Under the pieces are notes generated by a model, which saw nothing but the letters and a program-made list of their open reading frames with translations, was not told where the DNA came from and searched no databases. Both the position numbers and the translations under genes were made by a program. DNA of 64,000 nucleotides from an uncultured Atopobium sp. (GTDB lineage Bacteria > Actinomycetota > Coriobacteriia > Coriobacteriales > Atopobiaceae), in contig CALIZS010000005.1 of assembly GCA_938028565.1 (NCBI GenBank), forward strand, positions 116,140 through 180,139, read 5' to 3'. Numbering within the stretch: the stretch's first letter is position 1; each line of letters begins with the position of its first letter. This document shows positions 25,686 to 34,249 of this stretch, piece after piece.

Positions 25686-26294
25686 ATGCATTATCCAACA
25701 AACATTCCTACCATTCCGTATGTAATTGAGCAGACTCCTCGTGGTGAGCGTACCTATGACATCTACTCCAGACTGCTCAATGATCGTATTGTTTTCTTGG
25801 GTGAGCCGGTAACGCGCGATTCTGCAAACCTGGTCATTGCTCAGCTTTTGCATCTTGAGAGCCAGGACCCAGACAAGGATATTTCTCTCTACATTGACTC
25901 TCCTGGTGGAGACGTTTATGCAGGTCTGGGCATTCTTGACACTATGAACTTCATCAAGCCTGACGTGTCTACTATCTGTGTTGGTATGGCAGCTTCTATG
26001 GGCGCTGTTCTTCTTGCAGCCGGTGCAAAGGGTAAGCGTCTTGCGCTTCCTAACTCTATGGTTATGATTCACCAGCCATCCAGTGGCGTTCAGGGCCAGC
26101 AGACTGATATTCAGATTGTTGCAGATGAGACAAAGTGGATTCGTCAGCACATCAACGAGTTGCTTTCGGATTATACTGGACAGCCTATCGAGAAGGTCAA
26201 TGCAGACACCGAGCGCGATAATTATCTTCGTGCACAGGAGGCTTGTGACTACGGCCTGGTAGACCGCGTTATCTCTTCTCGTAACGACCAATAA
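25686..26294 (+). CDS. clpP: ATP-dependent Clp protease proteolytic subunit
   Basis: Serine protease barrel subunit, 202 aa, full length with a short propeptide-like start (MHYPTNIPTIPYVIEQ). The catalytic Ser104 sits in GMAASMGAVLL and His129 in MVMIHQPSSG, with the fold motif LYIDSPGGDVYAG. AAGGAGG precedes ATG 25686. It is followed 26 bp later by clpX and probably shares its transcript; the two form the ClpXP protease. Confidence 0.97.
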   Translation: MHYPTNIPTIPYVIEQTPRGERTYDIYSRLLNDRIVFLGEPVTRDSANLVIAQLLHLESQDPDKDISLYIDSPGGDVYAGLGILDTMNFIKPDVSTICVGMAASMGAVLLAAGAKGKRLALPNSMVMIHQPSSGVQGQQTDIQIVADETKWIRQHINELLSDYTGQPIEKVNADTERDNYLRAQEACDYGLVDRVISSRNDQ

Positions 26295-26320
26295 TTGTTC
26301 TTGTATTGAGGGTTTAAGTT

Positions 26321-27619
26321 ATGGCTAATGACCAGAACTTCTCGCCTTTTGGCGGATTAGATGAGATGCACTGCTCTTTCTGTGGAAAGAGTAGGTCGCA
26401 GGTAAATAAGCTTATCCAGGGCCCAGGTGGCGTCTGCATTTGCGATGAATGTGTCTCTACCTGCTCGGATATGATTGATGAGTCCCTTGGTTTTGATGAA
26501 GAGTCAGAGATTGAGACTCACTCTGATGAGCCTGTCATCAAAGACCTGCCAACTCCGCATGAGATTTACGATGAGCTGTCCCAGTATGTAATGGGTCAGG
26601 AAGACGCAAAGCGTGCTATGTCGGTAGCGGTGTATAACCACTATCGCCGTATTCTTTCAGGTAACGATGAGCCTCAGGAAGGCCAGGAGGATGTTGAGAT
26701 TGCAAAGTCCAACATCTTGCTGCTCGGTCCAACTGGTACTGGTAAAACACTACTCGCTCAGACGCTTGCTCGTTTTCTTGAGGTTCCGTTTGCTATTGCT
26801 GACGCAACAACCCTTACCGAGGCCGGTTACGTTGGTGAAGATGTCGAGAATATCCTACTTAAGCTTATTACCGCTGCTGACGGCGATGTTGAGCGCGCTC
26901 AGGTAGGTATTGTCTACATCGATGAGATTGATAAGATTGCTCGCAAGGCCGAGAACCTCTCTATTACTCGTGACGTCTCTGGTGAAGGCGTTCAGCAGGC
27001 ACTTCTGAAGATTCTTGAGGGTACCGTTGCAAGTGTTCCGCCAACAGGAGGCCGTAAGCACCCTCAACAGGAGCTTATTCACATTGATACCACCAATATC
27101 TTGTTTATCTGTGGCGGCGCTTTTGTTGGCCTGGATAAGATTGTTGCTGACCGCATTGGTAAAAAGGGAATTGGCTTTAACTCTGATGTTGCTCAGAATG
27201 TCAAAGAAGGCGAGTCTGAGCTTATCGCCAAGGTAATGCCTCAGGATCTGCACAGGTTTGGCATGATTCCAGAGCTTTTGGGCCGTATTCCTGTTATCAC
27301 TTCTACTCGTGAGCTTGGTGAGGAAGATCTGATGAGTATCCTCACAGATCCAAAGAATGCTCTTACCAAGCAGTACAAGCGCATGTTTGAGCTTGAGGGT
27401 GTAGATTTGGAGTTTACTGAGGATTCACTAAGAGAGATTGCCAAGAAGGCTTTGGCTCGCGGTACTGGTGCTCGTGGTCTTCGTGCAATCTGTGAGTCTA
27501 CGCTGCAAGAGACCATGTTTGATCTGCCTTCAGATTTGGATATCACCAAGGTTGTGGTTACTCCAGAAAGTGTTGGCGGAGAAAACGCTCCAGAAATCAT
27601 TAGGGGTAAAAAAGGCTAA
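26321..27619 (+). CDS. clpX: ATP-dependent Clp protease ATPase subunit
   Basis: AAA+ unfoldase partner of ClpP, 432 aa. Seen are the N-terminal C4 zinc-binding domain (Cys18/21 and Cys41/44, HCSFCGKS and CICDEC), Walker A GPTGTGKT, Walker B VYIDEIDKI, and the ClpP-docking loop region (KKGIGFNSD lies near it). The C-terminal sensor-2 region ARGTGARGLRAI is intact. It ends the tig-clpP-clpX locus with a strong terminator. Confidence 0.97.
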   Translation: MANDQNFSPFGGLDEMHCSFCGKSRSQVNKLIQGPGGVCICDECVSTCSDMIDESLGFDEESEIETHSDEPVIKDLPTPHEIYDELSQYVMGQEDAKRAMSVAVYNHYRRILSGNDEPQEGQEDVEIAKSNILLLGPTGTGKTLLAQTLARFLEVPFAIADATTLTEAGYVGEDVENILLKLITAADGDVERAQVGIVYIDEIDKIARKAENLSITRDVSGEGVQQALLKILEGTVASVPPTGGRKHPQQELIHIDTTNILFICGGAFVGLDKIVADRIGKKGIGFNSDVAQNVKEGESELIAKVMPQDLHRFGMIPELLGRIPVITSTRELGEEDLMSILTDPKNALTKQYKRMFELEGVDLEFTEDSLREIAKKALARGTGARGLRAICESTLQETMFDLPSDLDITKVVVTPESVGGENAPEIIRGKKG

Positions 27620-27653
27620 TAGCTTAGTAAAAATTGATTGCTTGTTTATTTTG

Positions 27654-27679
27654 CGCACCGCTTCGGCGGTGCGTTTTTC
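27654..27679 (+). terminator. Rho-independent terminator after clpX
   Basis: CGCACCGC-TTCG-GCGGTGCG (27654-27673) is an 8-bp stem with a stable UUCG tetraloop and a five-T tail. Confidence 0.92.
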
Positions 27680-27770
27680 TATTACAAAATGTAATATCAA
27701 ATATGAGAAAACAAACTGATGACCTTGTGTTTATTAAATTTTACAAGCTAAATACCACTTACAGCTAAAT

Positions 27771-27830
27771 GAATACCGTTCAGACAACATAAGGATAAAA
27801 AGCAACGGTATTCTCCCTATTTTTTATCTT
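27771..27830 (+). promoter_or_regulatory. Leader hairpin with T-rich tail before the 27858 gene
   Basis: GAATACCGTT (27771-27780) pairs perfectly with AACGGTATTC (27804-27813) and is followed within a few bases by CTATTTTTTATCTTTT. It resembles an intrinsic terminator placed in a leader. It could also end a short transcript I cannot see. Confidence 0.4.
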
Positions 27831-27857
27831 TTAATCCAAAATTGTTTTAAGGGGAGA

Positions 27858-28568
27858 ATGAGGAAAAGAGGAGCAATGAAAGCCAAAAAAGTAGCTGCAG
27901 GAATTGTGGTGCTGGTACTTGTAATTGTTTCTGTTCTCTATGGCGTTGTGGAATATAACTACCACGGACATCTATTTGAGTGGTGCATTCCAGCAATGAG
28001 GCGTAATGCTGCTCAGTATTTTATTGATAATTGGCGTTCTGAGCTAGAGCAGGAAGATTCAGTCTGGATAAGTCAGTCAGGATTAACTGATTTGAAAGTT
28101 GAAGACTTGCAAATCTCTGGTCCGGTTCAATTTGTCTATTCAAAAGACGGAGAGCTTTTTTGTAACTCCGTGTATTGGATGATTTCAACAAACGGAAAGT
28201 TTATTGGCTATGTGATGCAAGACCTTGGACCACACGCCATAAATGCACTGCTAGGAAATGCAGAGGCATATCACATTCAATTTAAGAATACCGATATTTT
28301 TAATGCTGCAACGCAAAATAGTCAGAGTAATACCTGTGTATGTCTAAAGATAATCAATACATCTGATACAAGAGCGACAACAGACAATATTGATTTGTGT
28401 ATTGGTAATCAGATGGCATACTCTCAATCCATGAGTGGGGAAATGCAAGAATATCAGCGTAATCAACTGTTTCAGAATAAAGACACTGAGTGGATTAATA
28501 GAATTAACCAAATTGCTCAGAGTGCAAATCTCAATACTCGAGAAAAACTAACTGACGTCGTAAAATAG
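27858..28568 (+). CDS. Hypothetical single-pass membrane protein
   Basis: I do not recognise the family. The 236-aa product has a basic N-terminus, one hydrophobic helix (about residues 13-28, VAAGIVVLVLVIVSVLYGVV) and a soluble domain facing outward by the positive-inside rule, with no lipobox. Mid-protein text QISGPVQFVYSKDGELF and IGYVMQDLGPHA suggests a beta-rich fold. Two starts are possible: ATG 27858 (AAGGGGAG close upstream) or ATG 27876 (GAGGAG only 2 nt away). It is flanked by a leader hairpin and a bidirectional terminator, so it is monocistronic. Codon use is more AT-rich than in clpX, which hints at a fast-evolving or acquired gene. Confidence 0.65.
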   Translation: MRKRGAMKAKKVAAGIVVLVLVIVSVLYGVVEYNYHGHLFEWCIPAMRRNAAQYFIDNWRSELEQEDSVWISQSGLTDLKVEDLQISGPVQFVYSKDGELFCNSVYWMISTNGKFIGYVMQDLGPHAINALLGNAEAYHIQFKNTDIFNAATQNSQSNTCVCLKIINTSDTRATTDNIDLCIGNQMAYSQSMSGEMQEYQRNQLFQNKDTEWINRINQIAQSANLNTREKLTDVVK

Positions 28569-28598
28569 CAATATAACAAGAAGGTCAAAATGAATCAC

Positions 28599-28637
28599 CT
28601 CTCATTTCTTTGATAGGAGAAATGAGAGGTTTACTTT
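28599..28637. terminator. Bidirectional terminator between convergent genes
   Basis: CCTCTCATTTCT (28599-28610) pairs with AGAAATGAGAGG (28619-28630) over an 8-nt loop, and is followed by TTTACTTTT. It lies between the + gene ending at 28568 and the - gene ending at 28642. Confidence 0.8.
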
Positions 28638-28641
28638 TGCG

Positions 28642-29787
28642 TTATAGATTACCGCCACCAAGTTTGTTGTATGACGTTATAACTTTGGTGCGAGTTTTGG
28701 TGCCTGGTGGAAAAACGGTGTCAAACAAAGGCATAATGCCACGGAAAAGTACACCACTTTGCACGCGGTGAGAAAGACCTCTTACCGTTCGTCTTGACTC
28801 TTCAAGCTGTGAACGGAGCTCCTCAAGATAAGGGGAGCGGCGAGCATAGAACCAGAATAAACCTGCAAGGTCTGAATTTGGATAGAGCCAAGGTCTGTTG
28901 TCTGGTCCTGCAAAATGCGCAATGCAGATATTTTTGCGAGCTTCTTCGTATTCTTCTCGCACATCTTTTGGCGCCTGAGCAACAATGTGATCACGGCGAA
29001 GGAATTGCCAATCTACCAGGTAATTCCATTTCATGTTAATGCGGAGATAGTGACCGTTTACAAATCTGTTAAGGACATCTTGATCAAGCCAACGCCATGC
29101 ACGCATGGTTGAGACCTTAAGAAACTCTTCAGGAGAAATCTGCCTTCTAATTTCTTCTAGGTTCATCAAGATGACGCCTGCCTGGAAGTAATCGTGAGGA
29201 TCGTCCATGCCCAGTTCATTTTTGAGATAGGGGCCAACCGTAGCGTCATAGCCATCAATTTGGCCAATAGTATCTGCGTCGCGTGTAGCGCCTACCAAAT
29301 ATCCCGTAACATCAATATCATAGAGTTCAGCGATATCGGTATTGACTACCAGGTCAGAATCAAGGTAGATGGCTTTATTGACGTTGGGAAGCAGCGAGGG
29401 AGCAAGCAATCTGTAGTAAGTTTCTGGTCTAAAGTGGCCATGATGAGGAAGCTCAATATCACCAAGAGCAGCGTCAACATCTAAGAAACCAACATGGACG
29501 TTATCAACAAGCTGAGCCTGTCGAGTAAGCGTAATCATGCTGGTAGGAGTGAGGTCACGAGTCAAAACAATGATATCGTAGCGACGCTCTGGATTGACAT
29601 TCTCAATGATAGATTGAATTGCTACAGACAAATACGGCACAAAGTTATCGCTGCAGGCAAATACAAGCACAACGTCATTAAGAGCAAGTCCCAGCTCATC
29701 GGATGAGCTTGCAAGCATTGCTCCAGAAAGTTGCGCCCTGCCTGTTCCAACAAGGCGTTGTGTGGGTATTTTACGTAATCTTCTCAT
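28642..29787 (-). CDS. Glycosyltransferase family 8
   Basis: Retaining sugar transferase of the GT8 (LgtC/glycogenin-like) fold, 381 aa, cytoplasmic and probably membrane-associated; it likely modifies surface glycans or glycoproteins. Seen are the start of the fold (DVVLVFACSDNFVPYLSVAI), the metal-binding DxD in AIYLDSDLVV, DYFQAGVILMNL, WRWLDQDVLN and the C-terminal HFAGPDNRPW. The first ATG (29787) lacks a good ribosome site; ATG 29718 (MLASSSDEL) has GGAG only 2 nt upstream, so the true N-terminus is uncertain by 23 residues. The sugar donor and acceptor cannot be read from the sequence. Confidence 0.85.
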   Translation of the reverse strand: MRRLRKIPTQRLVGTGRAQLSGAMLASSSDELGLALNDVVLVFACSDNFVPYLSVAIQSIIENVNPERRYDIIVLTRDLTPTSMITLTRQAQLVDNVHVGFLDVDAALGDIELPHHGHFRPETYYRLLAPSLLPNVNKAIYLDSDLVVNTDIAELYDIDVTGYLVGATRDADTIGQIDGYDATVGPYLKNELGMDDPHDYFQAGVILMNLEEIRRQISPEEFLKVSTMRAWRWLDQDVLNRFVNGHYLRINMKWNYLVDWQFLRRDHIVAQAPKDVREEYEEARKNICIAHFAGPDNRPWLYPNSDLAGLFWFYARRSPYLEELRSQLEESRRTVRGLSHRVQSGVLFRGIMPLFDTVFPPGTKTRTKVITSYNKLGGGNL

Positions 29788-29804
29788 ACGTAAGACTTTA
29801 ACAC

Positions 29805-30575
29805 TTAGACGCCAAAAACGCCTGCTGCGTTTGCCATTACTTCACTTTGCACAGAGTATCCACGGGCCTCACTGAGCCCGAGAAGAGCTCGCTTAAGGCT
29901 GTCCACAATGTCAAGTGCGTCAATATCTGTGTGATCACTGGAGGGAAGGTCAGTCTCGGTAAGGAGTTTATCTTTTGGGTAGACCTTAGCGTATTCACGA
30001 CCGCGCTTAGTCTTTAGGCTCATCTCACCAACAGAGAACCAACAGCCAAGCTTAATAGCCCTTTGGAGCTCTTCTGAGCTACCGCTAAACCAATGGATGA
30101 TAGGAACACACTCTTGAGCGGCTCCTGTCTGCTCAAGAGTGTTTAATACCGCATCAACGCTTCTCACGGTGTGCATCGAGAGCACTCGTGGCTGGTCGTT
30201 GCGTGAAAGCTCTGCTGCGCGCTTGCAAATCTGCGTAAAAGCTTTAACCTGCAAATCTTGCAACCCATCAACACAATAGCGAGAAGAAAAATCTAGTCCA
30301 ATCTCGCCAAGGTAAGGCGTCTGCTCCATAAGCTCTAGCAGGAGCTCTATATCTTTTTCAGTAACGCGCCCATCAGAGATGTACCAGGGATGTGCTCCTA
30401 GTCCCACACGGATGTTGTCTTGCGTAAGCTGAGGAGCAAGTTCTAGGTAGTCCTGAGGAGTAACACCGCAGGTAAAGAAACCTAATCCGGCGTCATGGGA
30501 ACTTCTCGCTACATTGAGTGGAGTGTCCATAAGGTTGGCATGGACGTGCGCATCAAAGTACGTAAGGTTACTCAT
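29805..30575 (-). CDS. TatD-family metal-dependent hydrolase
   Basis: TIM-barrel metallo-hydrolase, 256 aa, related to TatD DNases. Seen are the metal ligands DAHVHAN at the N-terminus, LGAHPWY, the bridging Glu in LGEIGLDFS, the His in IIHWFSGSS and the Asp in LTETDLPSS. ATG 30575 is chosen because it aligns with the family start and overlaps the upstream tcdA-like gene by 8 bp, implying coupling. An upstream in-frame ATG (30614) would extend into that gene. Substrate (DNA ends, or D-Tyr-tRNA as in some paralogues) is not decided by sequence. Confidence 0.87.
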   Translation of the reverse strand: MSNLTYFDAHVHANLMDTPLNVARSSHDAGLGFFTCGVTPQDYLELAPQLTQDNIRVGLGAHPWYISDGRVTEKDIELLLELMEQTPYLGEIGLDFSSRYCVDGLQDLQVKAFTQICKRAAELSRNDQPRVLSMHTVRSVDAVLNTLEQTGAAQECVPIIHWFSGSSEELQRAIKLGCWFSVGEMSLKTKRGREYAKVYPKDKLLTETDLPSSDHTDIDALDIVDSLKRALLGLSEARGYSVQSEVMANAAGVFGV

Positions 30576-31302
30576 GATCAAGTCCCGAAAGATGCAGAAT
30601 GACGTCTGAGGCAATCATCTGTCCCATAATAGGAGGGTAGTAGGACATAGTTCCTAGCTTGGCAGATTTGCCCGTTGCGCCCTCTGGTGCAAAAACTGGT
30701 CGCGCTGGCTCAGGGGAGTAGAGAACACGGAAGTCGGCAAGTCCGCGCTTTTTGGACTCTTTTCTCATTACCCTTGCAAGAGCATCGGTATGCGTTTTTG
30801 AAAGCGTAGTAATTTCCAAGAGTTCTGGGTGGATTTTATTGCCGCCGCCCATGCTGGAGATGAGGTAGATATCGTTTTTCTGACACCATGCCACAACAGC
30901 TAATTTGGCAGAAATGGTATCGATAGCATCAACTACAACATCTGGTTTTGGAAGAGCAGAGAGCTGCTCGTCAACGTTGTCTTTAAGCAAAAACGCGTCA
31001 AGTGTGACCACATGAGCGTCTGGATTAATGTCCAGAATCATCTCTTTGGTAACGTCAACTTTTCTTTTTCCAATGGTGCTCACATAGGCAATAGCCTGTC
31101 TATTAAGGTTGGATGCTTCTACTGCATCGGCATCCACTAAAACAAACGAGCCTATACCGCCTCTGGCCAGCGCTTGAACACAGTTTGAACCAACACCGCC
31201 AAGCCCTAAGACCATGACGCAGGAATTTTGAATCTGTCCAAGGCGATCCTTTCCCAGGACAAGTTCAAGTCGAGCAGTGGCTTCAGGAATTGTGGCAGAC
31301 AT
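30568..31302 (-). CDS. tcdA: tRNA threonylcarbamoyladenosine dehydratase (TcdA/CsdL, ThiF/E1-like)
   Basis: E1-like enzyme that cyclises t6A37 in tRNAs using ATP. It has 244 aa. Seen are the nucleotide-binding loop VLGLGGVGSNCVQALARGG (33 onward), the Arg/Asn pair in ASNLNRQA, VVDAIDTISAK and the C-terminal GTMSYYPPIMGQ, which is typical of TcdA. ATG 31302 is preferred over ATG 31314 because GAGGAG lies 4 nt upstream of it. Other ThiF-family roles are possible, but the C-terminal YYPPIMG pattern favours TcdA. TATACT at 31332-31337 on the minus strand is a candidate -10. Confidence 0.85.
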   Translation of the reverse strand: MSATIPEATARLELVLGKDRLGQIQNSCVMVLGLGGVGSNCVQALARGGIGSFVLVDADAVEASNLNRQAIAYVSTIGKRKVDVTKEMILDINPDAHVVTLDAFLLKDNVDEQLSALPKPDVVVDAIDTISAKLAVVAWCQKNDIYLISSMGGGNKIHPELLEITTLSKTHTDALARVMRKESKKRGLADFRVLYSPEPARPVFAPEGATGKSAKLGTMSYYPPIMGQMIASDVILHLSGLDHE

Positions 31303-31467
31303 AGAGCTCCTCATAAAAAGTATCTGCAGATAGTATAGCTTGTTACTTTACCTACGCTTCAAGAAGTGTAGACCGATAGTAATTTTAACTAATGGTAAGA
31401 AAGCGCCCCATAAGTCGTCTTTTATTAGTAGAATAAATGAAGCAAATTTTGACGATGTTGTCAGCAT

Positions 31468-34173
31468 ATGAAAGGCAAGATTACTGTGGAAGAAATGCCC
31501 AAGAATTATGATCCTCAGGCAGCTGAGCCTGAGCTCATTGAAAAGTGGATAAAGGCAGATTGCTATGGTCGTAGTAAGGGAACTGAAGACCGTACGGTAG
31601 TTATCCCTCCACCAAACGTTACCGGCATCCTTCACATGGGCCATGCCATGGATGACACCATCCAGGACACCTACATTCGTTATTCTCGCATGCGCGGTTA
31701 TTCAACTCGTTGGATTCTTGGAACCGACCATGCAGGCATTGCAACCCAGACTAAGGTTGATAAGAAGCTTAAGTCAGAGGGTATTTCTCGCCTGGAAATT
31801 GGTCGCGAGAAGTTCCTGGAGGCTTGCTGGGATTGGACGCGCGAGTACGGCGGAACCATTGTTTCTCAGATTAAGCGCATGGGCTGCTCCATTGATTTTA
31901 ATGACGAGAAGTTCACTATGTCTCCTGAGTACACTCAGGCAGTGCGTAAGGTCTTTGTTGACTGGTATCATGACCAGCTCATTTATCGCGGTAAGCGCAT
32001 CGTAAACTGGTGTCCTCATTGCGAGACTTCTATCTCTGACGATGAGGCAGAGTACGCTGACGAGAAGGGCCATCTTTGGTACCTGCGTTACCCGCTCAAA
32101 GAGCCTGTTAATGGCGTTGAATACATTACTGTAGCAACTACTCGTCCAGAGACTATGCTGGGTGATACTGGCGTAGCTGTTTCTCCTCAAGATCAAGAAA
32201 AGGCTGATCTTGTTGGAAAGACTGTTATTTTGCCCATTGTTAATCGAGAGATTCCAATTTTCTCTGACTGGCATGTTGATGCAGGCTTTGGTACCGGTTT
32301 TGTTAAGGTAACTCCAGCTCATGATCCTAATGACTTTGCTATGGGTCAGACTCATAACCTTGAGCAGATCAACATCTTTGATGAGCATGCTGTTGTTGTT
32401 GACGGCTATGGTGAGTTCTCTGGTCTTGATAGGGATCAGGCTCGTGAGGCTATTGTTGCTTGGTTTGAAGAGCATGGCCTGCTTGATCACATCGAAGACC
32501 TTGATCACTCTGTTATGCATTGCTACCGCTGCGGCACAACTCTTGAGCCATGGCTCTCTGAGCAGTGGTTTGTTGCTGTCGATAAGCTCAAAGAGTCTGC
32601 AGCACAGGTAGTTAAAGACGGTCAGGTTACCTTCCACCCAGAGCGTTGGACTCAGACCTACCTTACTTGGATGGAGAATCTCCGCGACTGGAATATCTCC
32701 AGGCAGCTTTGGTGGGGACACCGCATTCCTGTGTTCTACTGCGATGATTGTGGCTGGCAGGATGCGCTTATGGAAGATACTGATGTCTGTCCAAAGTGTG
32801 GGGGACATCATGTTCATCAGGATGAGGACGTTCTGGATACTTGGTTTTCTTCTCAGCTGTGGACTTTTGCAACACAGGGCTGGCCAAACCATCCTGAGCT
32901 GCTTGAGGGCCACCATCCAACACAGGTTTTGGTAACCGCTCGAGACATCATTGCTCTTTGGGTTGCTCGCATGATTATGAGCTCGCTCTATTTCACCAAA
33001 GAGATTCCATTCCACGATGTTTATATCTACGCAACTATTTTGGCCAAGGACGGCAGCCGTATGTCCAAGTCAAAGGGCAACGGCGTAGATCCTATGGACC
33101 TGATTGCTAAGTACGGTGCAGACGCAATGCGTTATAACCTGCTTACACTTATCACTAACAATCAGGACGTTAAGTTTGATGCTGTTCTTGATAAGAAGAC
33201 CCGTGAGCTTATTGAGTCTCCAAGAACTGATCAGGCACGTTCTTTTGTTACTAAGATTTGGAATGCAAGTCGCTTTGTTCAGATGAATCTTGACGGCTAC
33301 ACAGCTGGCATGCCAAAGGCAGAGACACCAGAAGATGCATGGATGTTCTCGCGCCTTGCAAAGGTTGTTGCAGAGACGACTGAGCAGCTTGAGACCTACG
33401 GCTTTGGTGAGTATGCTCGCAACATTCAGTCCTTCTTCTGGAATGATGTCTGCGACTGGTATATTGAGCTCTGCAAGGGTCGTCTTCTTGACGGAACTCC
33501 TGATCAGCGCCTGCAGGTTCAGCGCAACCTTGTCTTTGTCCTGGATGTCAGCATGAGGCTTTTGCACCCTGCCATGCCATTTGTTACCGAGAGCGTTTGG
33601 GATGCCCTTCCTGCATCTGGTCTTTTAAGCCATGATGCAGAGTTCCTGATGATCTCTGAGTGGCCAGATCCAGAGAAGCTTGCTAGCTTTGTTGACGAGG
33701 CAGCTGAGCATAACTTCTCGCTTGCTAAGACTGTTGTTTCTGCTGTTCGTTCTTCTCGCGCTCGTTACAGGCTGTCTCCAAAGACAGACCTTGCTGTTGT
33801 GGTTAAAGCTCCAGCACAGGATGTTGCAGCGCTGAAGGAGCAGGCAGCCTTTATCCAGAACGTTGGTCGCGTAAGCTCGCTTGAGGTTGCTGAGGCTCCT
33901 CAGAAGCCTTCTGGTTCTGTTTCTGTCACCGATGCTGGCCTTGAAATGTATGTTGTTCTTGGCGAGCTTGTTGACCTTGCCGCAGAGGCCAAGCGTCTTC
34001 AGAAAGACCTTGAGTCTGCACAGAAGGAACTCTCTGGTGTGGAGCGTACCCTTGCTAACCAGGGATTTGTTGCTAAGGCAGCACCTGAAGTTATCGAGAA
34101 GAAACGTGCACGCGCAGAAGAACTTGCTACGCTTGTTGCTCAACTAGAACAGCAGATTGCTGACTTCTCATAA
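31468..34173 (+). CDS. valS: Valyl-tRNA synthetase
   Basis: Class I synthetase charging tRNA-Val, 901 aa. Seen are the HIGH-type motif PPPNVTGILHMGHAM, the CP1 editing domain (VATTRPETMLGDTGVAV), zinc-binding Cys pairs (CDDCGWQD and CPKCGGHH), the KMSKS-type motif RMSKSKGNGVDP and a C-terminal Arg/Lys-rich coiled coil (EAKRLQKDLESAQKEL) that grips tRNA. The start is uncertain: ATG 31468 lacks a strong Shine-Dalgarno; ATG 31495 (MPKNYDP) has GGAAG close by and matches the usual start. No T-box leader is visible in the 165 bp upstream. Confidence 0.96.
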   Translation: MKGKITVEEMPKNYDPQAAEPELIEKWIKADCYGRSKGTEDRTVVIPPPNVTGILHMGHAMDDTIQDTYIRYSRMRGYSTRWILGTDHAGIATQTKVDKKLKSEGISRLEIGREKFLEACWDWTREYGGTIVSQIKRMGCSIDFNDEKFTMSPEYTQAVRKVFVDWYHDQLIYRGKRIVNWCPHCETSISDDEAEYADEKGHLWYLRYPLKEPVNGVEYITVATTRPETMLGDTGVAVSPQDQEKADLVGKTVILPIVNREIPIFSDWHVDAGFGTGFVKVTPAHDPNDFAMGQTHNLEQINIFDEHAVVVDGYGEFSGLDRDQAREAIVAWFEEHGLLDHIEDLDHSVMHCYRCGTTLEPWLSEQWFVAVDKLKESAAQVVKDGQVTFHPERWTQTYLTWMENLRDWNISRQLWWGHRIPVFYCDDCGWQDALMEDTDVCPKCGGHHVHQDEDVLDTWFSSQLWTFATQGWPNHPELLEGHHPTQVLVTARDIIALWVARMIMSSLYFTKEIPFHDVYIYATILAKDGSRMSKSKGNGVDPMDLIAKYGADAMRYNLLTLITNNQDVKFDAVLDKKTRELIESPRTDQARSFVTKIWNASRFVQMNLDGYTAGMPKAETPEDAWMFSRLAKVVAETTEQLETYGFGEYARNIQSFFWNDVCDWYIELCKGRLLDGTPDQRLQVQRNLVFVLDVSMRLLHPAMPFVTESVWDALPASGLLSHDAEFLMISEWPDPEKLASFVDEAAEHNFSLAKTVVSAVRSSRARYRLSPKTDLAVVVKAPAQDVAALKEQAAFIQNVGRVSSLEVAEAPQKPSGSVSVTDAGLEMYVVLGELVDLAAEAKRLQKDLESAQKELSGVERTLANQGFVAKAAPEVIEKKRARAEELATLVAQLEQQIADFS

Positions 34174-34182
34174 GTAAAACTT

Positions 34183-34212
34183 GATGCGGCGTAACGGCCG
34201 CATCTTGTGTTT
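34183..34212 (+). terminator. Probable terminator after valS
   Basis: GATGCGGC (34183-34190) pairs with GCCGCATC (34197-34204) over a 6-nt loop; the tail TTGTGTTT is only moderately T-rich. Confidence 0.6.
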
Positions 34213-34249
34213 AGTACGTGCAAACAGTCCACTTTAGGTTAGGAACAAC

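Noticed and set aside
31303..31467. T-box leader before valS
   Set aside because: No TGGNACCGCG-like T-box or specifier stem is visible.
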